A DNA stretch of 64,000 bases from Methylococcus sp. Mc7 (GCF_019285515.1 NZ_CP079095.1:1302001-1366000), one strand, 5' to 3'; shown: positions 1 to 11,798, counted from the stretch's first letter. Made by a program: numbers and translations. The notes: generated by a model from the sequence alone, not told the origin.

Positions 1-474
1 GAACGTCCCGACGGTGAGCACCACGCAGCGGGAACGGAACTTGAGTCCCATCTGGGTCACGACGCCGGCCGCTCTGCCGCCTTCGACGATCAAATCCACC
101 ACGGTCTGCTGGAACAGGCTGAGGTTTTCCTGGGCGCCCAGTCCCTGCCGCACCGCCTTGCGGTAGAGGCTGCGGTCCGCCTGCGCCCGGGTCGCCCGCA
201 CCGCCGGCCCTTTGCTCGCGTTGAGGGTGCGGAACTGGATGCCGGCCCGGTCCGCCGCCCGCGCCATCAGACCACCCATGGCGTCGATTTCCTTCACCAG
301 ATGGCCCTTGCCGATGCCGCCGATGGCCGGATTGCAGCTCATCTGGCCCAGGGTTTCGACGTTCTGCGTCAGCAGCAGGGTGCGCGCACCCGTCCGCGCC
401 GCGGCAAGGGCGGCCTCGGTGCCGGCGTGTCCGCCGCCGACTACGATCACGTCGAATTCATCGTGGAAAAACAT
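1..474 (-). CDS. mnmG: tRNA uridine-5-carboxymethylaminomethyl modification enzyme MnmG (5' part, cut by window edge)
   Basis: The first 158 codons are present; the rest lies beyond the left edge. Read leftward from ATG at 472-474, the protein begins [20 protein letters not shown], whose GxGGGHAGxE is the FAD-binding (Rossmann) loop at about residues 13-20, followed by the MnmG-typical [19 protein letters not shown] stretch. MnmG with MnmE installs the cmnm5 group on the wobble uridine of certain tRNAs, using FAD and folate in the cytoplasm. The family is about 630 aa. In many gammaproteobacteria this gene lies next to the replication origin, which matters for the gene-free stretch 1.6 kb to its right. 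Identification is firm. Confidence 0.95.
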   Translation of the reverse strand, partial: MFFHDEFDVIVVGGGHAGTEAALAAARTGARTLLLTQNVETLGQMSCNPAIGGIGKGHLVKEIDAMGGLMARAADRAGIQFRTLNASKGPAVRATRAQADRSLYRKAVRQGLGAQENLSLFQQTVVDLIVEGGRAAGVVTQMGLKFRSRCVVLTVGTF

Positions 475-559
475 GGGGGGGGCTCCGCCGGTTTCGGCCC
501 GGCTGGGGATGGCTCGAGGGGGGCGAAGTTTATCAGATTTTTCATACCGTTAGGCAAGC

Positions 560-2032
560 CTAGAATTTCAGCGACCGCTGGTACGCCTTGCACAGGGTGC
601 GGAACACTTCGACGCGTGCATGGTATTTGTCGTTGGCGGCGACGATGTGCCAGGGCGCGTAGCTGGTGCTGGTCTGGGTCACCATGTCGTTCACCGCCTG
701 TTCATAGGCATCCCATTTCTCCCGGTTGCGCAAGTCCTCCTCGGTGATCTTGTAGCGCTTGTAGCGGGTCTGCTCGCGCTCGCGGAACCGCCTGGCCTGT
801 TCATCCTTGGAGATGTGCAGCCAGAATTTGAGCAGAATGATGCCATGGCCGGTCAGTTCCTCCTCGAAGTCGTTGATTTCCGAATAGGCGCGGTGCCATT
901 CCTCGTCGCTGGCGAAGCCTTCCACCCGTTCCACCAGCACCCTCCCGTACCAGCTCCGGTCGTAGATGGTGACGTTGCCATCACGCGGCAGGTGCCGCCA
1001 GAACCGCCAGAGGTAATGGTGCGCCTTTTCCTCGTCGGTCGGCGCCGCGATCGGAATGACCCGGTAGTTGCGCGCATCCATCGCCGGCGTGATGCGGCGG
1101 ATGACACCGCCCTTGCCCGCCGCATCCCACCCCTCGAACACCAGCATGGCCGAACGCTTCTGCTGGCGCGCCAGCCGGGTCAGGCGGCTGATCTTGGACT
1201 GAAAGGCCGTTTTTTCCTCCTGGTACGCTTTTTTTCCGACTTTGGCCTTCAAATCCACTGTGCCGAGGATGCTGGGCCCGGGGCTCGAAACCGGGGGTTC
1301 CGGCTTGACGCATTGTTCCCGGACACCTTCCAGACGGGCGGTAATGCACTGCGCCAGATGGCGGCCGACCGCGACCCGACGGTAATACGAGTCGTAGCCG
1401 TTGACCAGGAACCACGGGGCTTCCGGGGTGTTGGTTTCCCGCAGCGCCTTTTCCGCGATCACCAGAAAATCGTCGTAAAGCTTCAAGTGCTCGTGCTCGG
1501 TTTCGGTGATCTTCCAGCGCGTCTCTGGGTCGTTCTCGGTCTTCTCGATGATCTTGCGTTGCTGCTTCTTGCTCAGGTGCAGCCAGCATTTGACTACCAG
1601 GGCGCCATCGCTGGTCCAGGCTTTTTCCAGGCGGTTGACATGGGCCAGCTCGGCCAGGAAGGCGGCCTCGTCAGTGCGTGAATACAGCCGGTCGGCGAGC
1701 GGCGGTCCGTACCACCCGACGGTGAAAATCCCGATCCGGCCGCGCGGCGGCTGAGCCATCCAGTAGCGCCAGTGGTTGGGGCGCTCCCGTTCGTCCTCCG
1801 AAGGTCTCCCGAAGGCATGGGTTTCCATGTAGCGCGGGTCCATCCATTCGTTCAGCGTGTGGATGATGTCGCCCTTGCCCGCGCAGTCCAGCCCCGCCAC
1901 CAGAAAGACGACCGTGATCCCCGCGGCTTCGATCCTCTGCTGCAGATCCAGAAGCTGCATCCGCAGATCGGGAATCTGAGCGGCGTACGAGGCTTTGTCC
2001 AGCGTGGACTTGAGTTCTGCGACTTCGAACAT
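560..2032 (-). CDS. pap: polyphosphate:AMP phosphotransferase (double PPK2 domain)
   Basis: A 490-aa cytosolic kinase made of two tandem PPK2 domains. The first has a Walker A-like AGLDCAGKGD near residues 46-55, the second EGWDAAGKGG near 297-306; each is followed by PPK2 signatures (second: YDRSWYGRVLVERVEG; first: GWYGPPLADR, where the usual D-R-S is degenerate). This two-domain layout is that of class II PPK2 enzymes that phosphorylate AMP to ADP with polyphosphate; the C-terminal domain is normally the catalytic one. The start at MFEVAELK (2032) is preferred over an in-frame ATG 57 bases upstream because it matches family N-termini. It is 85 bases upstream of mnmG on the same strand. Confidence 0.9.
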   Translation of the reverse strand: MFEVAELKSTLDKASYAAQIPDLRMQLLDLQQRIEAAGITVVFLVAGLDCAGKGDIIHTLNEWMDPRYMETHAFGRPSEDERERPNHWRYWMAQPPRGRIGIFTVGWYGPPLADRLYSRTDEAAFLAELAHVNRLEKAWTSDGALVVKCWLHLSKKQQRKIIEKTENDPETRWKITETEHEHLKLYDDFLVIAEKALRETNTPEAPWFLVNGYDSYYRRVAVGRHLAQCITARLEGVREQCVKPEPPVSSPGPSILGTVDLKAKVGKKAYQEEKTAFQSKISRLTRLARQQKRSAMLVFEGWDAAGKGGVIRRITPAMDARNYRVIPIAAPTDEEKAHHYLWRFWRHLPRDGNVTIYDRSWYGRVLVERVEGFASDEEWHRAYSEINDFEEELTGHGIILLKFWLHISKDEQARRFREREQTRYKRYKITEEDLRNREKWDAYEQAVNDMVTQTSTSYAPWHIVAANDKYHARVEVFRTLCKAYQRSLKF

Positions 2033-2354
2033 CGGTGCGGTTCCTTGGTTTGGAATCTGTGTGGGAAAAGCAAGCCGTTCCCTGTGCATAACGTGTGCTG
2101 TCCTTCGCGGTGCGCGGGCGGGATCAAGTTATCCACAATCCATCTACATGTCAGCCTGGATTTGCCCACACCCTCGCCGTGGATGCAAGAAACTGATATC
2201 TATCGAAAAAATTCGTTACCCACAGAGTCGTTCCAAGCTAGTCATAAATCAAATCTCTTTTTTCCAAGAACTTTCTGAATCTGGCCGTGTGGACTGGCGA
2301 GCGATCAAGCTATCCTAATCGCGCTCGATTCGTCAGCTTCCTTGGGAGATGCAC
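2033..2354. other. gene-free divergent region with DnaA-box-like cluster; candidate oriC
   Basis: A 322-bp stretch between leftward pap/mnmG and rightward SPFH/nfeD without a credible gene. It holds a perfect DnaA box TTATCCACA (2129-2137, + strand), TTATGCACA on the minus strand (2083-2091), and looser matches TTACCCACA (2216-2224), TTGCCCACA (2162-2170) and minus-strand TTTCCCACA (2060-2068). The right half (about 2190-2280) is distinctly AT-rich for this genome, as expected of an unwinding element. Position upstream of mnmG and divergent flanking transcription fit a gammaproteobacterial origin. It could instead be an ordinary promoter region with chance boxes; a GC-skew plot over the whole chromosome would decide. 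Confidence 0.5.
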
Positions 2355-3284
2355 ATGTCCGGTTTTGCGCTGTTCGTCCTGTTTTTCTTCATCCTCTGCA
2401 TCATCCTGGTGGTGCTCAGCGTCAAGTTCGTTCCTCAGGGAACCGAATACACGGTGGAGCGCTTCGGCAAATACACGAGAACGCTGAGTCCCGGCATCAA
2501 CTGGATTCGCCCGGTCATCGATCAGATCGGAGCCCGTATGAGCATGATGGAGCAGGTGCTGGACGTGCCTTCCCAGGAAGTGATCACCAAGGACAACGCC
2601 ATGGTCACGGTCAACGGCGTGGTGTTCTACCAAGTGGTGGACGCCGCGCGAGCCGCCTATGAAGTCAGCAGCCTCCAGTTCGCCATCATGCAACTGACGA
2701 TGACCAACATCCGCACCGTCATGGGATCGATGGATCTGGACGAGTTGCTCTCGAAGCGGGATGAAATCAACGCACGTCTCCTCACCGTCGTGGACGACGC
2801 CACCACCCCCTGGGGCGTCAAGGTCACGCGCATCGAAATCAAGGACATCGCCCCGCCGCAGGATCTGGTGGATTCGATGGCGCGGCAGATGAAGGCAGAG
2901 CGCGACAAACGCGCCGCCATCCTGGAAGCGGAAGGCCATCGCCAATCCGAAATCCTGAAAGCGGAGGGTGAAAAGCAGGCGGCAATCCTCGAAGCCGAAG
3001 GACGGCGCGAAGCGGCCTTCCGGGACGCCGAAGCCAGGGAACGGCTGGCGGAGGCAGAGGCGCGCGCGACGGCGCTGGTCTCCGAGGCCATCGCCAAAGG
3101 CGACATCCAGGCGGTCAACTATTTCGTCGCCCAGAAATACGTCGAAGCCCTGCGCGACGTTGCCGCGGCGCCGAACAACAAGCTCATCCTCATGCCGCTG
3201 GAGGCCTCCAGCCTGCTCGGTTCCCTGGGAGGCATCGCCGAGCTGGCCCGGGAGACCTTCGGCGAATCCAAGGTTCGCAAATGA
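2355..3284 (+). CDS. SPFH/Band 7 (stomatin-like, QmcA-type) membrane protein
   Basis: About 309 aa: one N-terminal membrane helix (residues 2-24), a Band 7/SPFH domain (PQGTEYTVERFGKYTRTLSPG onward), then an Ala/Glu-rich coiled coil with repeated ILEAEGxR and LKAEGEKQ segments (about 180-245). The family forms large ring- or cage-like membrane oligomers that organise lipid microdomains. ATG 2355 is preferred over ATG 2349 because the ribosome site GGGAG at 2344-2348 abuts 2349 but stands six bases from 2355. Its stop overlaps the start of the NfeD gene (ATGA), the usual SPFH-NfeD pairing. The precise substrate or client is unknown. Confidence 0.9.
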   Translation: MSGFALFVLFFFILCIILVVLSVKFVPQGTEYTVERFGKYTRTLSPGINWIRPVIDQIGARMSMMEQVLDVPSQEVITKDNAMVTVNGVVFYQVVDAARAAYEVSSLQFAIMQLTMTNIRTVMGSMDLDELLSKRDEINARLLTVVDDATTPWGVKVTRIEIKDIAPPQDLVDSMARQMKAERDKRAAILEAEGHRQSEILKAEGEKQAAILEAEGRREAAFRDAEARERLAEAEARATALVSEAIAKGDIQAVNYFVAQKYVEALRDVAAAPNNKLILMPLEASSLLGSLGGIAELARETFGESKVRK

Positions 3285-3724
3285 TCGGCGATACCCTGGT
3301 TTTCTGGCACTGGTGGACACTGGGCGCCTTGCTGCTGATCCTCGAGCTCCTCCTTCCAGGCATGTATTTCCTCTGGATGGCGGAAGCCGCGCTGGTGACG
3401 GGAGCGGTACTCTGGCTGTTTCCCTGGCTGGGTTGGGAAATCCAGTTGCTCGTCTTTTCCGTCCTTTCCCTGGCCAGTATCTTCGGCTTCGAGAAGTTCA
3501 TCGGCCGCAAACCCATCGTTTCCGACCGGCCATTGCTCAACCGCCGGGCGGCGCAATACATCGGACGGACCTTGACGCTCGAGCAGCCCATCGTCAACGG
3601 CATGGGCAAAATCCGTATCGACGACTCGATTTGGCGGGTGCATGGGGAAGATTGTCCCGCGGGCACGAGGGTCAGGGTCTGCGACGTGGAAGGCGTCATC
3701 CTCAAGGTCGAGCGAGTCGACTGA
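3281..3724 (+). CDS. NfeD-family membrane protein
   Basis: A 147-aa protein with two to three hydrophobic segments in the first 75 residues (TLGALLLILELLLPGMYFL, AALVTGAVLWLFPWLGW, LLVFSVLSLASIFG) and a C-terminal soluble OB-fold-like NfeD domain (about 85-147; RRAAQYIGRTLTLEQPIVNG, then GEDCPAGTRVRV). This is the short NfeD type without the ClpP-like protease domain. It overlaps the upstream SPFH gene by four bases and is therefore translationally coupled. Short NfeD proteins partner stomatin homologues in membranes; their biochemical role is not settled. Confidence 0.88.
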   Translation: MIGDTLVFWHWWTLGALLLILELLLPGMYFLWMAEAALVTGAVLWLFPWLGWEIQLLVFSVLSLASIFGFEKFIGRKPIVSDRPLLNRRAAQYIGRTLTLEQPIVNGMGKIRIDDSIWRVHGEDCPAGTRVRVCDVEGVILKVERVD

Positions 3725-3763
3725 TACCCGCTATTCGAATCGTGTGTTTTTCGGTCTTTGGAA

Positions 3764-6700
3764 ATGCATTTCGAGTCCATTCGGAATAAATATACCCGCG
3801 TTTTGATTTATTCGACGGCGGGTATTTCTTTCCTCGCCGTGTTGTATTCGGCTATCGGTTTCTGGGTCGTTCCATACGTCTTGAAAACATGGTTACCGGC
3901 GATCGCGGCGGCACAATTGCAAGGCTCGTTCCGGTTGGCGGAGGTCAGGTTCAATCCGTTTTCCGGCAGGCTCGAACTCGATCGGGCCGCGCTCGATACC
4001 CTCGACGGCCAATCCGCCCTGACGGCGGAGCATGTCGTTTTCGATATCGTCGTGGCGGCAAGCCTGAAAAGCGGATGCTTGGTCGTGGAAGGCACGGCGG
4101 ACCGGACCGGCATACGAATCGGTCTGGATGCGAAGGGAATCTCCAACTGGACGAAACTCATCGGCGAGACCGGGGAGACGCTTTCCCCGAAGGTTCCCGT
4201 CATGGTCAGGGTATTCTCTATCAAAAACAGCGCCTTGGAATTCAGGGACGAAGGCGGCAAGGTCACGCTCACCGCTTCAGAGGTGAATGCCGATCTTTAC
4301 GATCTGGGTCCGGACTTGAGCCGTCCCGCACGGTTGGAACTGAAAGGTTCGGGCGGCGGCCAAGCCAAACTGGACGGGAAGGCGGCACTCATGCTTGCTC
4401 CGGTTGAGATACATGCCGATCTCCACGTGGAGAACCTCGATTTGATGGCAGTTTCGGCTTATCTCGAAGGCACCGGTATTGTACTGAAGAGAGGGACGCT
4501 GAATGGAAATCTGGCGTTTGAATACAGGTCGATCGATGACGGCTCGGTGTTTTTGCTCGGTAAATCGAATCTGACGGGGCATGACGTTCAATGGCGCACG
4601 GAAAACGGTCCAGCCGCCGATAATGAAGTCGATGAGATCCGCCTCGACGAACTGGAATACGACGGCGCAAAATCGATGCTGACACTGGGCAAAGCCCATC
4701 TCAATACCCTTTCCATCCCTGGTCCGGAAGGGGTCCATGTCCGCGTCGGCAATGCAGACATAGGAAAGCTGTCGGTCGACTTTCCGAAGTTTTCCGTGCG
4801 GGCCGAAAGCGTCGGCATCGGTGCAACCAACCTGATCCGGGAAACGGATTCTGGCAGAATGGAGGCGGTGGTTTCAAACATCCGATTGAACGGCCTTGGG
4901 TGGGGTGGAACCGCCATGTCTGCGAAGAAGCTTGGATTGGACGGCGTCACGCTCCAGGACTTTTCCGATACCTCGGACGTACCGCGGGATATCCGTTGCG
5001 GAAAAACGTCGGCGGAGGGACTGGCGGCCGATTTCCGGAAAAGACTATTATCGGTGAAGAAGTTCGATTCGGCCGACGCGGAAATCAGCGCTTGGCTCTC
5101 GCCGAAAGGGAGATTCGAAATGCCGGGCTTCCTCGGCATCGAAGCCACCCGAAAGCGGGCCGGTTCTTCGGAGGAAAGCTGGGCGTTCAGTCTGGAAGAA
5201 GGGCTGATACGAAACTACCGGCTCAGCCTTGCCGATCACAGCGTCGATCCGCCGGCCGCTATCGGCTTCGACGGCTTGGAAATCCGGCTCCAGGGACTGG
5301 ACACGCGGCAGGGAAAATTCGCGCTCCATTTGGCGTCCGGCGTAGGCCGGCGGGGCAGGATCACGGCGGAGGGCTCCGGAAAGTTCGATCCCCTGGAAGC
5401 CGATCTGCGGCTGCAAGTGGAAGAACTCGGCCTGCGGCCATTCAGGTCCTATCTCGACGGTTTCACCCGGATCGATCTGGCCAAGGGACGGCTCAATCTC
5501 AAAGGGGATCTGGCATACCGACCCGCCAGGAACGATGTCCGTTTCAGCGGGATGGCCGAAATCGCCGGCCTGGTTACCCTGGACAGGAAGGAAGGACGGG
5601 ATTTCATCAACTGGCGGTCCTTGCGTGCGGAAGGGCTGACACTGGAAACGTCCGCGAACCGGCTGAGCATACGCGAACTGATCGCCGATAAGCCGTACGC
5701 CCGCATCGTCGTGAGTCCGGAACGCACGCTCAATCTGATCGAGAATCTGTTTCAGCCGCGGCCCAGGACAGATTCGCCCAGTCCCGCTACGACGCCGGAT
5801 CAAGCGAGCCGGCCGCTCGCGGTCACGGTGGGTTCCCTGCTGGTCCGCAACGGTTCCGCGGATTTTTCCGATCTCAGCCTCCAACCGAGCGTGTCCGTCG
5901 ACATTCACGGCCTGACCGGGGTCATCCAGCCATTGTCCTCCAAGGGCGACGCCAAGGCGGAAGTCTCGATCAAAGGCAGCATCAGCGATGCCTCTCCGGT
6001 GATCATCAGCGGCCGGATCAATCCGTTTCAGATCGGCACCTACGCCGACGTCAGCATGCGCTTCGCGAACGTCGACCTGACCGAACTCTCGCCCTATTCC
6101 GCCAAGTTCGCCGGCTACCGGATCGACAAGGGCAAGGTCGATCTGGACCTGCATTACCGGCTTTCCGACCGGACGCTGCTGGCCGACAACACCATGGTCT
6201 TCGACCATCTGACTCTGGGCGAGCGCGTCGACAGCCCGGACGCGACTTCCTTGCCGGTGAAGCTTGCGGTCTCCCTGATGCGGGGACTGGACGGCAAGAT
6301 CAACATCGACCTGCCCATCAGCGGCCGTCTCGACGATCCCAAATTCAGCATCACCGGTCTTTTGGCGAAAGCTGCCGTGGGGGCGATCACCCAGGTGGTC
6401 AGTTCTCCGTTTTCGGCGATCGGTATGCTGTTCGACAGCGGCAGCGACGATGCCGGCTCGATCGGTTTCCGTCCCGGTTCGTTTGAGCTGGATGGTGCGG
6501 AAAAGACCAAGCTGGACGAACTGGCGGCCGCGCTTTCGGAACGCTCCGGCCTCTCCCTGGAAATCCGGGGAACGGCCCGGAGCGGCAAGGATGCCAGGGC
6601 GCTGGCGGAGCAGCAATTGCGGCGGCAACTGGAGAACGCCAAGGCCATCGAGTTGCGCACGGCTGGGGGAGACCGGGACAAGGGACCGGTCGGTCCCTTG

Positions 6701-7015
6701 ACGCTGTCCGACGAGGATTACCGCCGCCTGTTCAGCCACTTCTACCGCCTGCGTCACCCCGGTGCGGCTGAATGGGCGGAGTTGCCGAAGGGCGAGCGGG
6801 TGCTCGGCGGAGCGCTTTTCGAAAGCGCCCGGGGGAAGGTGCTGAAGGACTGGTCCATCAGCGAAATCGACTTGCGCCGTCTGGCGCAGGCGCGCGCCGC
6901 CGGGATACGCAGCTATCTCATGCGGAAAGGAATCGAGCCGAACAGGATTTACCTGCTCGACGTGGAACTGGCCGCCGGCGACGGCGACACCGTCGCCCTG
7001 CTGAGCCTGAGTTAG
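3764..7015 (+). CDS. DUF748 / AsmA-like large envelope protein
   Basis: About 1083 aa. One N-terminal membrane helix (about 16-40) precedes a very long, beta-rich region with AsmA-like traits, such as the opening LAEVRFNPFSGRLELDRAAL and the later DUF748 signature around MRFANVDLTELSPYSAKFAGY with KVDLDLHYRL. The last 200 residues contain an OmpA-like stretch (FELDGAEKTKLDELAAAL then LEIRGTA). DUF748 proteins belong to the AsmA-like group thought to form long hydrophobic grooves across the periplasm for lipid transport; applying that here is inference. ATG 3764 is chosen over TTG 3758; neither has a strong ribosome site. It runs convergently into the HvfC-like gene, seven bases apart. Confidence 0.82.
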   Translation: MHFESIRNKYTRVLIYSTAGISFLAVLYSAIGFWVVPYVLKTWLPAIAAAQLQGSFRLAEVRFNPFSGRLELDRAALDTLDGQSALTAEHVVFDIVVAASLKSGCLVVEGTADRTGIRIGLDAKGISNWTKLIGETGETLSPKVPVMVRVFSIKNSALEFRDEGGKVTLTASEVNADLYDLGPDLSRPARLELKGSGGGQAKLDGKAALMLAPVEIHADLHVENLDLMAVSAYLEGTGIVLKRGTLNGNLAFEYRSIDDGSVFLLGKSNLTGHDVQWRTENGPAADNEVDEIRLDELEYDGAKSMLTLGKAHLNTLSIPGPEGVHVRVGNADIGKLSVDFPKFSVRAESVGIGATNLIRETDSGRMEAVVSNIRLNGLGWGGTAMSAKKLGLDGVTLQDFSDTSDVPRDIRCGKTSAEGLAADFRKRLLSVKKFDSADAEISAWLSPKGRFEMPGFLGIEATRKRAGSSEESWAFSLEEGLIRNYRLSLADHSVDPPAAIGFDGLEIRLQGLDTRQGKFALHLASGVGRRGRITAEGSGKFDPLEADLRLQVEELGLRPFRSYLDGFTRIDLAKGRLNLKGDLAYRPARNDVRFSGMAEIAGLVTLDRKEGRDFINWRSLRAEGLTLETSANRLSIRELIADKPYARIVVSPERTLNLIENLFQPRPRTDSPSPATTPDQASRPLAVTVGSLLVRNGSADFSDLSLQPSVSVDIHGLTGVIQPLSSKGDAKAEVSIKGSISDASPVIISGRINPFQIGTYADVSMRFANVDLTELSPYSAKFAGYRIDKGKVDLDLHYRLSDRTLLADNTMVFDHLTLGERVDSPDATSLPVKLAVSLMRGLDGKINIDLPISGRLDDPKFSITGLLAKAAVGAITQVVSSPFSAIGMLFDSGSDDAGSIGFRPGSFELDGAEKTKLDELAAALSERSGLSLEIRGTARSGKDARALAEQQLRRQLENAKAIELRTAGGDRDKGPVGPLTLSDEDYRRLFSHFYRLRHPGAAEWAELPKGERVLGGALFESARGKVLKDWSISEIDLRRLAQARAAGIRSYLMRKGIEPNRIYLLDVELAAGDGDTVALLSLS

Positions 7016-7022
7016 GTCGCTG

Positions 7023-7781
7023 TCAGACGAAGCGGAGAATGCCGCGTTCGTCGAGGTCTGCCAGCACCGGCTCGACCTGCCGGCTCAAGACCAAGGCGTC
7101 GCCGCCGGTTTCTGCCGCCAGCCGTTCGATATGCCCCCCGAGGGCCGAGGTCCTCGCTTCGTCGAACAATTCGAACAGCCGGTGAAGGAGGGGCGGGCTC
7201 TCCAGGAACCGGACCCGGTCGTCCAGACCGCGGTAGACCAGGAGGAAGCTTGGCGTCTCCGGCGGAGAATCCGGCATGAAATCCGGGTCGATGCGGTGGA
7301 CCGGGTAGCGGTAGCCGAGATGCCAGGCCAGGGGGGAAATCTCCACGCACCGTTCCGGCCAGTCCGGCGGCAGGCCGGTCGATCGCGGAAATGCCTCGGC
7401 CGGATGGATGGCCAGGGCGAGTTCGACCCATTCGTAATGGGCGAGTTCGAACAGGAAAGGCGGGTCGTCCCCGCCCGCGTTCCGCTCTTCTTCAAGATAG
7501 ACGAGGAATTCTTCGCAGATTTCGGAGAAATACGGCGTGGTGCAAACGTGGCGGGCGAAGAAGTCCCGCACCAGCGCGTTCCAGCGGTCCTCGCCCAGAA
7601 TCCGCTTGATGACCGGGAATCCGTTGCCGATGAAGCTTTCGATGTTGTTGTACAGCAGTTCCCGGTAGATCGCGATGCGCTCGGAGGGAATCCCGGCCGG
7701 GGCCGGATAGCGGGCGGGGTCCCGGATGTGGGAGGCGAATTCCCGCTGCAGGCGCTGGAAGGCGAATTCGGTTTCAGCCAT
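7023..7781 (-). CDS. HvfC-like DUF2063 partner protein of MNIO enzyme
   Basis: A 252-aa protein starting [15 protein letters not shown]. The N-terminal DUF2063 domain (about 1-110) shows family marks [19 protein letters not shown] and [14 protein letters not shown]; a second alpha/beta part follows, with [11 protein letters not shown]. Such proteins are obligate partners of MNIO (DUF692) enzymes and are thought to bind the precursor peptide and hand it to the iron enzyme. Its start overlaps the end of the DUF692 gene by eight bases, indicating coupled translation, and it is the last gene of the cassette. A start 135 bases upstream is possible in frame but would lie deep inside the neighbour and is rejected. 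Confidence 0.85.
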   Translation of the reverse strand: MAETEFAFQRLQREFASHIRDPARYPAPAGIPSERIAIYRELLYNNIESFIGNGFPVIKRILGEDRWNALVRDFFARHVCTTPYFSEICEEFLVYLEEERNAGGDDPPFLFELAHYEWVELALAIHPAEAFPRSTGLPPDWPERCVEISPLAWHLGYRYPVHRIDPDFMPDSPPETPSFLLVYRGLDDRVRFLESPPLLHRLFELFDEARTSALGGHIERLAAETGGDALVLSRQVEPVLADLDERGILRFV

Positions 7782-8628
7782 GGCGCAGCCGCAGCGCGGG
7801 CTCGTCCGTTCGTCGCTGCAAGATTCGGATCGCGCCGACTTCGCCCAGCAACTCGGCCAGAGGGGGAATGTTGAAATCCCGCTCCAACAGCGTGGGGAAA
7901 ACGCCGAAGGCCTCATAGGCGGTGCCGAGCAGTTTCCAGACCGGATCGATCACCGGCGCGCCGTGGGTGTCGACCAGGAAATCCGGGGCTTGCACGTAGT
8001 GGCCCGCCATATGGGCATAGACGATGCGCTGGGGCGGCAGGCCCAGGAGGAAGGTCAACGGGTCGTAGCCGTGATTGACGCTGTTCACGTAGACGTTGTT
8101 GATGTCGAGCAGCAGGTCGCAATCGGCTTCCGCGAGCACTGCGTTGAGGAAATCGATCTCCTCCATTTCCCGGCCCGGTGCGGCGTAATAGGAAATGTTC
8201 TCGATGGCGATGCGCCGCTCCAGGACGTCCTGGACCCGGCGGATGCGTTCCGCGACGTAGTCCACCGCTTCGGCAGTGAACGGGATCGGCAGCAGATCGT
8301 AGAGATGTCCCTCGTCGCGGCAGTAGCTCAAGTGCTCGCTGTACAGCGAAATGGAATGGAGTTCCAGGAATTCCTTGAGTTCGGTGAGAAACGCCCGATC
8401 CAGCGGCGCCGGTCCGCCGAGGGAGAGCGTCAGCCCGTGGCAGACGAATGGGAGGCGTTCGGTCAGGGAGCGAAACAGGCGGCCGTTGCGGCCGCCCATT
8501 CGCATCCAGTTCTCGGGCGCGACTTCATAGAAGTCCACCGATCCCGGCGGATCGGCGGCAACGGATTCGATGAAGTTGCGCCGCAGACCCAAGCCCGCGC
8601 CGCAAATGCCGGTGGACTCGTCGATCAT
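7774..8628 (-). CDS. HvfB-like MNIO (DUF692) multinuclear non-heme iron oxidase
   Basis: A 284-aa TIM-barrel protein of the DUF692/MNIO family. Metal-site motifs appear in order: [62 protein letters not shown] and DTHGAPV. Family members use two or three iron atoms to modify cysteines of ribosomal peptides, for example to oxazolone/thioamide or thiooxazole groups that bind copper. It sits between the small Cys-motif precursor gene (26 bases upstream) and its DUF2063 partner (overlapping). That the product here is a copper ligand is inference from this arrangement; the chemistry could differ. Confidence 0.92.
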   Translation of the reverse strand: MIDESTGICGAGLGLRRNFIESVAADPPGSVDFYEVAPENWMRMGGRNGRLFRSLTERLPFVCHGLTLSLGGPAPLDRAFLTELKEFLELHSISLYSEHLSYCRDEGHLYDLLPIPFTAEAVDYVAERIRRVQDVLERRIAIENISYYAAPGREMEEIDFLNAVLAEADCDLLLDINNVYVNSVNHGYDPLTFLLGLPPQRIVYAHMAGHYVQAPDFLVDTHGAPVIDPVWKLLGTAYEAFGVFPTLLERDFNIPPLAELLGEVGAIRILQRRTDEPALRLRHG

Positions 8629-8654
8629 CCCGCGCGGCGCTGGCCGTCAGAGCC

Positions 8655-8981
8655 TCAGGGTTTCGGGGTTTCGGCGGGAGCCGGAGCCGGGGATGCGTCA
8701 TCCTTCTTCATGCCGGCGCACTTGCCTTCCATTGCCTTGGCGTCGGTGCCCTGCATCATGGAGGCGCCGCATTTCATCTCCGGGTTGTTTTTCATCACTT
8801 CGGCGCCGCACTTCATCTCCTTCTGTTCCTTGCCGGCTTCGGCGACCTGCATGTAGCCGCTCGTCAGTTCCTTGGCGGCGAAGGGATTCTCGGCGGCGAC
8901 GACGGCGCCGGCCGACAGGGAAGTGGCCAGGGCGGTGCCCACGACGGTCGACAGCGAGGTTTTCTGGAATTTATTGCTCAT
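8655..8981 (-). CDS. HvfA/bufferin-like precursor peptide with three Lys-Cys core motifs
   Basis: A 108-aa exported peptide. Residues 1-30 form a signal peptide (hydrophobic STVVGTALATSLSAGAVVA, likely cut before AENPF). The mature part has only three cysteines, each in a similar context: KEMKCGAE, PEMKCGAS and MEGKCAGM; the last equals the EGKC core known from HvfA-type precursors, the first two are E-M-K-C-G variants. The C-terminus is Ala/Pro-rich. ATG 8981 follows a strong ribosome site (GGAGGATT). As first gene of the cassette it is the expected substrate of the DUF692 enzyme. Copper sequestration is the expected role by family; not shown here. Confidence 0.85.
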   Translation of the reverse strand: MSNKFQKTSLSTVVGTALATSLSAGAVVAAENPFAAKELTSGYMQVAEAGKEQKEMKCGAEVMKNNPEMKCGASMMQGTDAKAMEGKCAGMKKDDASPAPAPAETPKP

Positions 8982-9151
8982 AGCAGCTCGAATCCTCCAA
9001 GGTAAGTAATCACGCATGATCGAAGCATGCGTTTGTTAGACAACGCCGGAACGAAAAGTCACCATGAATCGCCAGGCCGCCGTCCGGGGTGATTTCCCCA
9101 GCGGCTATTCTCACACATGGCCCAAACCTTGGGTACTCTCCGGGGACTATG

Positions 9152-9177
9152 CTTGAAATGGGCGCACCCGCCCTCAC
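9152..9177 (+). promoter_or_regulatory. possible sigma-32 (heat-shock) promoter of clpB
   Basis: CTTGAAA at 9152-9158 is followed 12 bases later by CCCTCAC (9171-9177), resembling the sigma-32 -35 (CTTGAAA) and -10 (CCCCATnT) elements, 42 bases before the clpB start. The -35 is exact but the -10 is imperfect. Heat-shock control of clpB is well established in related bacteria, which makes the site plausible. Confidence 0.45.
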
Positions 9178-9218
9178 AACCTCGGACAACCGAAATACGA
9201 CCTTGAGGGGTTGAACCG

Positions 9219-11798
<2,580 letters not shown>

